Below the pieces are notes generated by a model that did not search any database, had not been told where the DNA came from, and saw nothing but the letters and a program-made list of their open reading frames with translations. Both the position numbers and the translations under genes were made by a program. From Acidobacteriota bacterium (GTDB taxonomy: Bacteria > Acidobacteriota > Thermoanaerobaculia > Thermoanaerobaculales > Sulfomarinibacteraceae), in the NCBI GenBank assembly GCA_022340665.1, contig JAJDNM010000054.1, positions 1-60,350 of the forward strand: a DNA stretch of 60,350 bases, given 5' to 3'. The number at the start of each line of letters is the position of its first letter. Position 1 is the first letter of the stretch. Below, in pieces: positions 25,313-33,507 of the stretch.

Positions 25313-26041
25313 TCACGCGTACCGTTCGAGAAACAGCTCGAGCAGGCGGTCTGCCTCGATCGACGGACGAAGACTCCACAGGATCTTGCGGTGTTCCTCC
25401 TCGTCGGCCACGTAGTCCCTGAGGAAAATCTGGATGCGCTCGCGCAGCCGTTCCTCGTCCATCTCGCTGTGGAACTGAGTGCCGTAGACCGGCTTTCCGC
25501 CAAGTCGTATGACCTGATGCGGACAGAGATCGGATCGTGCGAGTTCGAGCCAGCCGGGACCGAGCTCACGGACGCGGTCGTTGTGGCCGAGCTGGACGTG
25601 AAATGTCCTCGGAAACTCGGTGAAGAGCGGATCGGCCTCGCCGGCTTCGGTGAGTTCAATCGGAAATGTCCCGACCTCGGACCGCTCCCTGTCCTCGGTC
25701 ACGCACCCGCCGCCGAGATCGGCCAGGAACTGATGTCCCCAGCAGGCGCCGAATACCGGGCGCTCATCGTCGATGAGTCGCTGAATGACCTCGCGAAGAG
25801 GTGCCGTGAACGGGTGCTCCCGGGTCACGGAATACGCGCCCGCGCCGCCAATCAGGACGGCATGGGCATCCTCGACATCCGACCACTGCACCTGCGGCGC
25901 GTCCGGCAGATTGATGAAACGGAACTGGTGTCTCGCGACCCGACAGCGCTCGATGAAACAGCTCTGCTCCTGTTTCAGCGAGACCAGCTCGTTTCGCACC
26001 TGCAGAAGGACCAGCCGGAGTCGGGTTCGCGGCGTCCCCAT
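25313..26041 (-). CDS. Class I glutamine amidotransferase-like protein
   Basis: The ATG at 26041 overlaps the stop of the gloB-like gene (TGATG), giving 242 residues and coupled translation. The class I amidotransferase triad is visible: the nucleophile in GACWGHQFLA, and the His and Glu in TQFHSEMDEE. Unlike GuaA or CarA, no synthetase domain or partner gene is adjacent, so it belongs to the stand-alone group (gamma-glutamyl hydrolase, YfeJ-like). It could act on a gamma-glutamyl compound. Coupling to a glutathione-linked hydrolase and divergent gshB make a glutathione or gamma-glutamyl metabolite an attractive substrate, but this is inference. Confidence 0.82.
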   Translation of the reverse strand: MGTPRTRLRLVLLQVRNELVSLKQEQSCFIERCRVARHQFRFINLPDAPQVQWSDVEDAHAVLIGGAGAYSVTREHPFTAPLREVIQRLIDDERPVFGACWGHQFLADLGGGCVTEDRERSEVGTFPIELTEAGEADPLFTEFPRTFHVQLGHNDRVRELGPGWLELARSDLCPHQVIRLGGKPVYGTQFHSEMDEERLRERIQIFLRDYVADEEEHRKILWSLRPSIEADRLLELFLERYA

Positions 26042-26817
26042 CAGCCTCGCCAGCCGTCTTTCCAGGAGCGAATTGTGGCAAAGACTTCGACCTCCGACGT
26101 GAGATCTCGCCCGGCAAACTGTCTCGCAGCGCTGATCACCGCCGGCTGTTGGCAACGGAGAAACGGGTTGGTTTCGAGCTCCTCCGCGATAGTGGATGGT
26201 ACCGTCGGACGCCGAGCTGCGCGAGTGGTCCGAGCCCGTTCCGCGCGCGCCTCGAGAGCCCGATTGTCCGGCTCCACCTCGCGAGCGAATTGGAGATTGG
26301 CGACGGTGTACTCGTGCGCGCAGTAGACCAGGGTCTCTCCCGGGAGACCGGCGAGTAGGTTCAGCGAATTGTGCATCTGATCGGCGGTGCCCTCGAATAT
26401 CCGACCGCAGCCGCCCGCGAATAGGGTGTCGCCGACGAAGGCGAAACCGTCGCCAAGATAGGCGATGTGCCCGGCGGTATGACCGGGGACGTCGATGACC
26501 GCCAGCTCGAGGCCGGTTTCGGGTAGAAGCGCTCGATCGCCACCGCCGATGGGTCGGTCGACCGTCGAGATGCTCTCCCGCGCAGGACCGTAGACTGGCG
26601 AGGAATGACTCCCGAGCACATCGCTCACGCCTCCGACGTGGTCGCCGTGATGGTGGGTGAGGAGGATGGCCTCGAGCTTCAGCTCGCGTTTTTCGAGAAT
26701 CTCGAGCACGAGCTCGGCCTCACCCGGATCGACGACGACCGCTCCATCCGAGGACGGCGCCGTCATCAGCCAGATGTAATTGTCGGAGAACGCGGGAACG
26801 GGTTCGATGATTGCCAT
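26041..26817 (-). CDS. gloB: Hydroxyacylglutathione hydrolase (glyoxalase II) family
   Basis: The ATG at 26817 starts the conserved sequence AIIEPVPAFSDNYIWL, giving 258 residues. Glyoxalase II hydrolyses S-lactoylglutathione to glutathione and lactate in the cytosol. The metal-binding motif THHHGDHVGG, the PGHTAGH histidine, FVGDTLFAGGCGRIFEG and YCAHEYT are all present in order. The C-terminal helices (ARAERARTTRAARRPTVPST, EELETNPFLR) match the glutathione-binding HAGH_C region, so this is closer to true GloB than to a generic MBL protein. It is divergent from gshB across 85 bases and co-translated with the amidotransferase. Confidence 0.9.
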   Translation of the reverse strand: MAIIEPVPAFSDNYIWLMTAPSSDGAVVVDPGEAELVLEILEKRELKLEAILLTHHHGDHVGGVSDVLGSHSSPVYGPARESISTVDRPIGGGDRALLPETGLELAVIDVPGHTAGHIAYLGDGFAFVGDTLFAGGCGRIFEGTADQMHNSLNLLAGLPGETLVYCAHEYTVANLQFAREVEPDNRALEARAERARTTRAARRPTVPSTIAEELETNPFLRCQQPAVISAARQFAGRDLTSEVEVFATIRSWKDGWRG

Positions 26818-26902
26818 TGGCTCATGCTGCCAAAGCCCGGCGGCGACAGTCAAATGATCCCCGTTCGATCGGGCAAATCGATGGACGTGGCAGAATGCTG
26901 AA

Positions 26903-27883
26903 ATGAAAACCCGCTATCTGTTGGTTGCCGACAGTCTGGACGATCTCAATCCCGAGTTTGACCTCGGAGTCTGCTTGAGCACCGAGCTCATTGATCGCGG
27001 TATCGGTGTCGACTATCTCGACCTTCCGGCTACCGATCCCGATCAGAGTTCTGAAGGATATCTCGCGAGCCTTCCGGTGCGCGAAATTTTTTCGTCGGAA
27101 GCGGCACGAGTCCCGTTCTGGGAACTCGGACCGTCTCGAAACGCTGATGTCCGTGAGTATCGGGTCATTCTCCAGCGCAAGGACCCACCGGTCGACCAGG
27201 CGTTCATTTTGCGGGCTCGGCATTTCGAGGCCGCGCCGGAAGAGATCGTCCAGATCAACCAACCCCCGGCCACTTACAAGCTCTCAGAGCACACCGCCGC
27301 CCTCCGCTATCCGGAGTACGCCGCGCCGACCCGGGTATGTTCGAGCCTGGATGAGGTACTGGCTGCCGTCCGCGAAATGCCCGGCGAGGCAGTGCTCAAG
27401 CCAGAGAACACCTACTGCGGCATCGGCGTCACCTTTGTCGAGCCAACCGCGTCGGAGGCCTTGATCACGGCCTATTGGGACGAGTGGAAGCCGCACGTAA
27501 TCGTCCAGCCGTATCTCGACGCAATCGAGTCGTCCGGCGACCTCAGGATCCTGACGATCAACGAAGTGGTCCTGGGATCAGTGCTGCGCGTCCCCGCGGA
27601 TGGCTCCAGGCTCGCCAACCTGCACCAGGGTGCGACCGCGGCGCCGCTCGAGCCGACGCCCCGCCAGCTGGAAGCCTGCAAGGTGGTAGCGAAGGACCTC
27701 AATCCCCTCGGACTGCACCTCCTTGGTCTCGATTTTATCGGCGAACACCTGACTGAGGTGAACTTTACCTCGCCGACGACAATTGTTCAGATCAACAGGG
27801 TCAACGGCATCCGGGCGGACATTGTCCTGGTCGACGAGCTTGAGCGAATGTGGAGAGCAAGAGTCTTCAACGACTTCGGCTGA
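26903..27883 (+). CDS. gshB: Glutathione synthetase (prokaryotic GshB type)
   Basis: This 326-residue ATP-grasp protein joins gamma-glutamylcysteine and glycine to make glutathione. GshB hallmarks are visible: LQRKDPP, VQINQPPATYKLSEH, AVLKPENTYCGIGV (ATP-grasp lysine and glycine loop), VIVQPYLDAI, GDLRILTINEVVLGSVLR, LHQGATA and the metal-binding EVNFTSPTTIVQINRVNG. The order fits GshB throughout. It lies divergent to gloB, whose product regenerates glutathione, a functional pairing. No gshA is in this window. No strong ribosome-binding site precedes the ATG. The stop is 9 bases from the convergent PilZ gene. Confidence 0.9.
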   Translation: MKTRYLLVADSLDDLNPEFDLGVCLSTELIDRGIGVDYLDLPATDPDQSSEGYLASLPVREIFSSEAARVPFWELGPSRNADVREYRVILQRKDPPVDQAFILRARHFEAAPEEIVQINQPPATYKLSEHTAALRYPEYAAPTRVCSSLDEVLAAVREMPGEAVLKPENTYCGIGVTFVEPTASEALITAYWDEWKPHVIVQPYLDAIESSGDLRILTINEVVLGSVLRVPADGSRLANLHQGATAAPLEPTPRQLEACKVVAKDLNPLGLHLLGLDFIGEHLTEVNFTSPTTIVQINRVNGIRADIVLVDELERMWRARVFNDFG

Positions 27884-27892
27884 CTCGCGAAA

Positions 27893-28588
27893 TCAGTGGA
27901 GCATTTCGTTGAGGTATCCGGTCAGGCGCGCGCGATCGCCCTCGCGGAAGCCGTCGAACCGTGCACCGACACCCTCCATCTTCTCAGACTCGATGTTGGT
28001 AGTGCGGGCAATGGTCGCGCGGCCTCGTATCGATTCGGGTTGGCCAGGGATGTTGATCTCGAAATCAATCGTCGTGCCAGGCGGATAGTGCCCGAAACCA
28101 CGAAGCAGCATTCCGGATTCCGAGACGTTCTCGGTCTGGCAGAACGTTCGAAGCGGACGGCGGTCGAGGTGGAGAACGACCCGGGTCGGGGCGCGCAGGG
28201 GCGCGCGAGGTGCGACCGACGAAAGTTCCAGAATCGCCGGTGCGAGACGATCTTGCATCTGATCGACGGAGATGGCTCGATTGATGCCGACGCCGATGCC
28301 GACGAATGTCTCGGCGGCTTCCATGTGTCTCGGCTCGGAGAGCAAGATGATGCCGCATTGCTGATTGACCGAGCCTGGAGATCGAACGCAACGGACGAAA
28401 CGGCGCAGGGCGTTGATAGACCCGGGAAAGCCGATCACGATGGCGTCGAACGAGTAGGTTTGCACGAGTTCCAGCGTATTGTCGTCCCAGGGGGCCATCT
28501 GGAGCTCGATATCGCTCGCGGCGACCGCTCTGTTCGCCTCGGAAAAGGTCGCTGTGTCGACGCGGGTCATGAGGACGTTGGCAGTCAC
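27893..28588 (-). CDS. Receiver-like domain plus PilZ (c-di-GMP-binding) protein
   Basis: This 231-residue protein has the same architecture as the one at 1428-2129. The N-terminal half is a CheY-like fold without a conserved phosphorylation site (VLMTRVDTATF, DAIVIGFPGS, QCGIILLSEP). The C-terminal PilZ domain has RxxxR (RAPTR) and NxSxxG (NVSESG), plus FEINIPGQ and GVGARFDGF strands. It should bind c-di-GMP in the cytosol. The pair of paralogues, each lacking a phosphoacceptor, suggests a lineage-specific family in which the receiver fold has become a protein-interaction module. It is convergent with gshB and divergent from murB; neither shows a functional tie. Confidence 0.8.
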   Translation of the reverse strand: MTANVLMTRVDTATFSEANRAVAASDIELQMAPWDDNTLELVQTYSFDAIVIGFPGSINALRRFVRCVRSPGSVNQQCGIILLSEPRHMEAAETFVGIGVGINRAISVDQMQDRLAPAILELSSVAPRAPLRAPTRVVLHLDRRPLRTFCQTENVSESGMLLRGFGHYPPGTTIDFEINIPGQPESIRGRATIARTTNIESEKMEGVGARFDGFREGDRARLTGYLNEMLH

Positions 28589-28680
28589 AGGTTCTTCTCT
28601 AGCTGGTCATTATAGTCACAGAATGAGGACTTTGCGAACACCTCGGGTGTTGATGATCACAAAAGCCCTGGAACTCAGGC

Positions 28681-29841
28681 ATGCTCTCGGGCACACTGAT
28701 CGCGATGACATCTCGGTCTGGCGACGATACGCGGTCCAAATTGCAAATTAGTCGCAATACCTCTCTGGCTTCGATGACCAGCCTCGAGCTCGGGGGTGCG
28801 GCCGACAGATTCGTGACAATCGGGAGTGTCGATGAAGTGCGAGAGGCGGTCTGCTTCGCTCGATCCGAGCGGCTTCCGATCTGCGTTCTGGGCTTTGGAT
28901 CCAACGTCGTGATCGCAGACGAGGGCGTGCTGGGTCTGATGATCCACCCGGCCATCAGCGGCTTTGAGTTGGAGAGAGAAAGACGTGGCAGGCGCGTTCA
29001 GCTGACAGCCTCCGCTGGAGAATCGTGGGACGACCTCGTGGCGATGACGGTGGACCAGAGCCTCGCTGGCGTCGAATGCCTGTCCGGCATTCCCGGGTCG
29101 GTGGGTGCGGCGCCGATCCAGAACATCGGCGCTTACGGACAGGAGGTCGCATCGGTGATCGATCGGGTCCGGGTCCTCGACCTTGCGAATCTCGAGGTGA
29201 GCTGGATCTGGCACGAGCGGTGCGGCTTCGGCTACAGGACCAGCATCTTCCGCAGAGATCCGGGACGGTACCTGGTTCTGGCGGTGAGTTTTAGCCTCGT
29301 TTCTGGTGGCCGGGCCGCGATCCGGTATGACGAGTTGAAACGTACGCTCGGAGTCGGTCGGACTTTGCCTCCCGTGGAAGATGTGCGCGAGGCGGTGCTC
29401 GAACTCCGGCGGTCAAAATCGATGTTGATTGAAGAGGGTGACCCGAACCGGCGCAGCGTGGGGTCCTTCTTCCTCAATCCTGTGGTCGATCCGAGGAGCC
29501 TTCGGTCGTTGGAGGTCTACGCACGCGAGACGGCGACTTCCGGCCAGACGGACCATGTCCCCGCCTTCCCAGTTGCGGACGGAAAATTCAAGGTGCCTGC
29601 TGCCTGGCTGATCGAACGGGCGGGTTTCAAGAAGGGGATGCGTAGGGGATCGGTGGGCATTTCGACCGCCCATTCGCTGGCCCTGGTGCATCACGGTGGC
29701 GGTACGACTGCCGAGTTGATCGAGCTGGCGCGGGAGATCCGCGACGGGGTTCGGAGGGAGACCGGAATCGAGCTCGAGCCTGAGCCGACGTTTTTCGGCT
29801 TCCCGACCGCAAATCCACTCGCGGATACAGTTGAGAGTTAA
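28681..29841 (+). CDS. murB: UDP-N-acetylenolpyruvoylglucosamine reductase
   Basis: MurB uses FAD and NADPH to reduce UDP-GlcNAc-enolpyruvate to UDP-MurNAc in peptidoglycan synthesis. Over 386 residues the sequence shows NTSLASMTSLELGGAADRF, the FAD pyrophosphate loop VLGFGSNVV, GIPGSVGAAPIQNIGAYGQE, GYRTSIFR, the active-site serine block SVGSFFLNP, PAAWLIERAGFKKG and the final glutamate block ELEPEPTFFG. Type I features (QNIGAYG, YRxSxF) are present. Starts at 28681 or 28705 are both possible. No other mur genes are nearby, which is unusual but seen in many phyla. The last codons and stop lie inside a heptad-repeat element. Confidence 0.93.
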   Translation: MLSGTLIAMTSRSGDDTRSKLQISRNTSLASMTSLELGGAADRFVTIGSVDEVREAVCFARSERLPICVLGFGSNVVIADEGVLGLMIHPAISGFELERERRGRRVQLTASAGESWDDLVAMTVDQSLAGVECLSGIPGSVGAAPIQNIGAYGQEVASVIDRVRVLDLANLEVSWIWHERCGFGYRTSIFRRDPGRYLVLAVSFSLVSGGRAAIRYDELKRTLGVGRTLPPVEDVREAVLELRRSKSMLIEEGDPNRRSVGSFFLNPVVDPRSLRSLEVYARETATSGQTDHVPAFPVADGKFKVPAAWLIERAGFKKGMRRGSVGISTAHSLALVHHGGGTTAELIELAREIRDGVRRETGIELEPEPTFFGFPTANPLADTVES

Positions 29842-29944
29842 GAGTTAAGAGTTAAGAGTTGAAAGTTGCGCTCGTCCTCCCGTTGCCAGGTGCGCGTGGG
29901 TGGGAACTCTAAACTCTCAACTCTGAATTCTGCACTCTGCAACC
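29829..29944. repeat. Intergenic heptad-repeat hairpin element (AGTTAAG / AACTCTn arms) supplying the murB stop codon
   Basis: The left arm (29829-29870) has six 7-base units: AGTTGAG, AGTTAAG, AGTTAAG, AGTTAAG, AGTTGAA, AGTTGCG. The right arm (29905-29944) has AACTCTA, AACTCTC, AACTCTG, AATTCTG, CACTCTG. Read on the other strand the right arm becomes AGAGTT-type units, so the arms pair with each other across a roughly 34-base GC-rich core. The first units encode the last residues of MurB, and its TAA stop lies at 29839-29841. The element fills the gap between convergent murB and the ABC permease gene. Confidence 0.82.
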
Positions 29945-29950
29945 GTAACG

Positions 29951-30769
29951 CTAATCAGCCGAGTACGTCACCTCGAGACGCCGCGCGACTCGACCGGCGA
30001 GATACACCAGCACTGCCGAGCTGACCAACAAGGCCAGCAACGCGATCCATCGGGGGACGGGATCCGCCAGCAGGGCGAATGCGCCGAGGCCAACGGGCAC
30101 CGGTGCGAAGGACACCAGATAGTGAATGAAGCTCAGGAACTTGAGGACGTTCGGCAAAAAGGGTGTCAGCGTTTCCCACCCGAGGAAGAGAATGGCGGGC
30201 ACCATCGGGTTTTTGAAGTACAGCCCGGCAAGCATGAAGAGGGCGCCATAAGCGATGCACGCCAGAACGACGATCAGCTCGTAGCTCGCGAGTTGAGAGA
30301 TGCCGGCGCCGGAGAGGAGCAGGCGGATACCCGCCGAGCCGTGCGGCAGATAGACCAAGAGATAGGTCAGGGCAGTCGTCGGAATCAGGACCAGAGAGGC
30401 CGCCAGGACGCCACCGAGGTACTTTCCCCATACGAGCCGATTGCGGGGCACCGGTGCGAGCAGGGTGTAGTGGAGTGATTTCTCGAGCATCTCTCCGCGA
30501 AAGAGGCGGACGAAGATCAGGGCGTTGGCGAAGAAGACGACGAAACGGAGGAGAAAGAAGTGAAAGACTTCGGCAAACTCGTTGGTCGCGTGAATCGCGT
30601 CGGCGCGCATCGAGGGTGGCATGAACAGCGCCCGCAGCACCATCAGGGCAAACGGCATCCCAACCAGCACGTAGACTGGAAGCGAACGGCGGCTGACGAG
30701 GCTACGCCGGATTTCGCTCTTGGCGAGGGTCGAGACCTGCAGTCGGCGAACGGTGGTCGCGTCGGTCAT
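29951..30769 (-). CDS. ABC-2 type permease (second pair of the sigma-linked operon)
   Basis: This 272-residue membrane protein has six predicted transmembrane segments (PVYVLVGMPFALMVLRALF, FFLLRFVVFFANALIFVR, LAASLVLIPTTALTYLLVY and others). It starts 4 bases inside the end of the ATPase gene at 30766-31713 (ATGA overlap), so the two are translated together. It is the last gene of the operon. The block RGEMLEKSLHYTLLAPVPRNRLVWGKY after the second helix is typical of ABC-2 permeases whose partner ATPase exports lipids, peptides or drugs. The substrate is not apparent. Confidence 0.8.
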   Translation of the reverse strand: MTDATTVRRLQVSTLAKSEIRRSLVSRRSLPVYVLVGMPFALMVLRALFMPPSMRADAIHATNEFAEVFHFFLLRFVVFFANALIFVRLFRGEMLEKSLHYTLLAPVPRNRLVWGKYLGGVLAASLVLIPTTALTYLLVYLPHGSAGIRLLLSGAGISQLASYELIVVLACIAYGALFMLAGLYFKNPMVPAILFLGWETLTPFLPNVLKFLSFIHYLVSFAPVPVGLGAFALLADPVPRWIALLALLVSSAVLVYLAGRVARRLEVTYSAD

Positions 30770-31713
30770 GCGCTGCCTCCGCCCGGAGCTTCACCAATCA
30801 GGTAGTCGTAGACCGCGTGCACGCTCTCGTCCGCCGGAGCGATGGTCTCGACCACCACCTCGTCGTCGATGACGATGCGGTTGAACTCCGTGAAGAAGGC
30901 CGATGCGTCTTTGGTGCGCACGAGCAGGGCGTCGTCCTCGACGATGCGCACCTCGACGACGTGTTCGAGCTCGACGACTCGTGATGCCACCAGATGCGGC
31001 TTGTCGCTGCGGATCAGGAGCTGGATGGGATGGGCGGTGATCTCGCCGCGGACCTCGCGGATCCCGCCCTCGGCGACGATCGTTCCCCCGTGGATCATGA
31101 TGACACCGTCGGAAATCACGTCGACCTCGTGCAGGATGTGGCTGGACACGATGACGTGCCGTCCTTCCGCGGCGAACTGTGTGAAGAGATCGATCATCTC
31201 GGCGCGACCCATCGGGTCAAGCCCGTTCAGTGGTTCATCGAGGACCAGGACGCGGGGATCGTGGCAGTGCGCGTGGGCGAGCTTGATGCGCTGCCGCATA
31301 CCCTTCGAATAACCCGCTATCTTCCGGTTTGCGGCTTCCGTCAGCCCGACACGGGTCAACGCCTTCCAGGCCTTTTCGTCGATCTCCTCTGAGGAAAGGC
31401 CATGCAGGGCAAGGGCGTGGCGAAGAAACCCGAGGCCGGTCGATCCGTTCGGAAAATTGTCGTACTGGGTGCAGTAGCCGACCAGGCGGAAGAGGTCCTC
31501 GGGCCGGTCCGGTGGCAGACCGAGGACCGAGATGTCGCCACGGGTCGGGCGCAAGAGCCCCGTCATCAGGTGCATGAGCGTGCTCTTACCGGAGCCATTG
31601 GGTCCGACCAGCCCGGTCAGCCCCGGCGCGATCTCGAGGTTCACCCTGTTCACGCCGAGGACCTCGCCATAGAACTTCGAGACCTCGCGGAAGACGATGT
31701 GCTCCGAGGTCAT
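30766..31713 (-). CDS. ABC transporter ATP-binding protein (second pair)
   Basis: This 315-residue protein has one complete ABC domain: Walker A GPNGSGKST, Q-loop YCTQYDN, a signature-like YSKGMRQRIKL, Walker B VLVLDEPLNGLDP and the switch histidine ISSHI-like VSSHILHE. An extra C-terminal region (about 215-315) resembles the accessory domain of ABC-2 exporter ATPases. It overlaps the permease genes on both sides by 4 bases. It should energise export through the permease at 29951-30769, or form a heteromeric exporter with the other pair. The signature has KG where LSGGQ has GG, which is common in CcmA-like ATPases. Confidence 0.88.
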   Translation of the reverse strand: MTSEHIVFREVSKFYGEVLGVNRVNLEIAPGLTGLVGPNGSGKSTLMHLMTGLLRPTRGDISVLGLPPDRPEDLFRLVGYCTQYDNFPNGSTGLGFLRHALALHGLSSEEIDEKAWKALTRVGLTEAANRKIAGYSKGMRQRIKLAHAHCHDPRVLVLDEPLNGLDPMGRAEMIDLFTQFAAEGRHVIVSSHILHEVDVISDGVIMIHGGTIVAEGGIREVRGEITAHPIQLLIRSDKPHLVASRVVELEHVVEVRIVEDDALLVRTKDASAFFTEFNRIVIDDEVVVETIAPADESVHAVYDYLIGEAPGGGSA

Positions 31714-32570
31714 GTGACAACCTCATGGGGACGGAGCTTGCGGCCGAGCAGCCATATGCTGAGCGCGGTGGTGGCGATGAGCGTGGACCAGTTCAGCCAC
31801 ACCGGCAGTCCGCTCGGTGTCGGCGCTCCGAAGAGCGAGAGCACGACGCTGTTGATGGCGCGGACCAGGTGGAAGAGATCGCCGAACGAGGTACCAGTCA
31901 CGCCGTTGACCGCTTGCGCGAATCCCGCGAGGATGAAGATGATGGCGAAGAGTGCACCCCGCGCGGCCGGCTTGAATTTGACCCAGGCGGAGATCGCGAG
32001 GGTCAGCGTCGAGATGACGACGATCCAGGCGGCATGCCCGCCGACGTAGGCGATTCCAATCCGGTAGTTCTCGAGTGCCCAGTCCGCCCCCTCGAAATAC
32101 GCCTGAAGCAGGAATATGGCCAGCCCCATGACCCAGGTCATGGGTGACAGCAATATTGCCAGCACCGCCGCCTTGCCGAGGACATACTCGTGGCGGTCGA
32201 TCGGCCGACCGAGATAGAGGGGCAGGGCGTTGTTGGAGAGGTCGGAAGCTATCAGGTTCGGCGAGATGATCACCGCGACGAGGAAGGCCGGGATGGCCTG
32301 CCAGGAGAAGAGGACCATGAAGAACTGGTCGGTGAGAACGTTCATCAGGTCGGGCGGCGCGCCGAGCTGTTGCAGCAGGGACGCGTTGTGGCTCAGATAG
32401 ATGAAGAAAATGCCGGCGACCGAGGGCAGGTAGCACAGTGCGTAGAATGCGGTGAATAGCCGCGAGGCGAATGCGTCGGCGATGGCGTATCGAGTGACCA
32501 CGAGCCACCGCCGCCGGAGCGAGGTCAGCTCGCCGTGGTACCGGCGCCAAGTGCGCTCATAGACCGCCAT
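31710..32570 (-). CDS. ABC-2 type permease (first pair)
   Basis: The ATG at 32570 ([17 protein letters not shown]) gives 286 residues; it overlaps the end of the ATPase gene by 14 bases and the next ATPase by 4. Upstream codons are open but lie inside the ATPase gene. Six transmembrane segments are evident ([59 protein letters not shown] and others). The block [23 protein letters not shown] is the typical ABC-2 cytoplasmic coupling region. It forms the membrane channel for the adjacent ATPase. The exported substrate is unknown. Confidence 0.8.
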   Translation of the reverse strand: MAVYERTWRRYHGELTSLRRRWLVVTRYAIADAFASRLFTAFYALCYLPSVAGIFFIYLSHNASLLQQLGAPPDLMNVLTDQFFMVLFSWQAIPAFLVAVIISPNLIASDLSNNALPLYLGRPIDRHEYVLGKAAVLAILLSPMTWVMGLAIFLLQAYFEGADWALENYRIGIAYVGGHAAWIVVISTLTLAISAWVKFKPAARGALFAIIFILAGFAQAVNGVTGTSFGDLFHLVRAINSVVLSLFGAPTPSGLPVWLNWSTLIATTALSIWLLGRKLRPHEVVT

Positions 32571-33507
32571 GGTCGCCCTCCATGGCCCGCAGGAAGATGT
32601 CCTGCAGCGAATCGCGTTTGAGGTCGAGTCGGCGGATACCGACGCCGAGATCGCGTGCAACGATGTAAAGGTCACGGACGTTGCGCTCCGCGGGGAGCAC
32701 GAGCTTGAGCCGACCGCCATCGCGCACCGCGATCTCGCACCCCAACTCCGAGAGCTTCGCCGCGAACCTGTCGTCAGGCGACTGGAGCTCGATCTCGACG
32801 AATGACAGATTGGCCCTGCGTTCCGCCTGCAGATCGCAGCTGGCGGCGATCTCCCCGTTCTTGAGGATCAGGACCTCGTCGCAGACCGACTCGACGTCGC
32901 CGAGCAGGTGCGAGGACAGAAGGATGCTCGTCTCGCCGCCGTCGCGGATATCCGTTACCAGGTCGAGCATGCGCTTCCTCGCCGGCGGGTCGAGACCGTT
33001 GGTGGGTTCGTCAAGCATCAGCAGCTGCGGTCCGTGGACCAGGGCCTGGGCGAGCTTGACCATCTGTTTCATGCCGGTGGAGAAGGTCCCGAGCTTGCGG
33101 TAGCGGGCCTCGCCGAGACCGACGTAGAAGAGAGTCTCGTGCGCACGTTCGAGAGCGGCCTCGGACGGCAGGCCGCTGAGCTCGGCCATCAGTCGAACGA
33201 AGTGAATAGCGGTCATTCCAGCGATGAAGCTGTCGTTTTCAGGCATGTATCCGACGAGAGACCTGAGCTCCTTGCTCTGGTCGGTGAGGGACAGGCCGAG
33301 TATGTTCGCGCTTCCGGCTGTGGGAGGGAAGAAGCCGAGCATGGTGCGCAGCAGCGTCGTCTTACCAGCGCCATTCGGACCGAGCAGACCGATCACGCGC
33401 CCACCGAGAGTGGCGTGCAGATCCATCAGGATCGGGCGACCGCCGAGGTCAACCGAGAGGCCATCAAGCTCGACGGCCGGCGGTTTCGGGGCGAGGTCTG
33501 GCGTCAT
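32557..33507 (-). CDS. ABC transporter ATP-binding protein (first pair)
   Basis: The ATG at 33507 overlaps the stop of the anti-sigma gene (ATGA), giving 316 residues; the long upstream frame lies inside that gene. Walker A is GPNGAGKTT, the Q-loop is GYMPENDS, the signature region is [13 protein letters not shown], Walker B is [13 protein letters not shown], and the switch histidine is in LSSHLLGD. The C-terminal 90 residues form the accessory domain seen in ABC-2 exporters. It is co-translated with its permease at 31710-32570. Its placement straight after a sigma/anti-sigma pair suggests stress-triggered export. Confidence 0.88.
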   Translation of the reverse strand: MTPDLAPKPPAVELDGLSVDLGGRPILMDLHATLGGRVIGLLGPNGAGKTTLLRTMLGFFPPTAGSANILGLSLTDQSKELRSLVGYMPENDSFIAGMTAIHFVRLMAELSGLPSEAALERAHETLFYVGLGEARYRKLGTFSTGMKQMVKLAQALVHGPQLLMLDEPTNGLDPPARKRMLDLVTDIRDGGETSILLSSHLLGDVESVCDEVLILKNGEIAASCDLQAERRANLSFVEIELQSPDDRFAAKLSELGCEIAVRDGGRLKLVLPAERNVRDLYIVARDLGVGIRRLDLKRDSLQDIFLRAMEGDHGGL

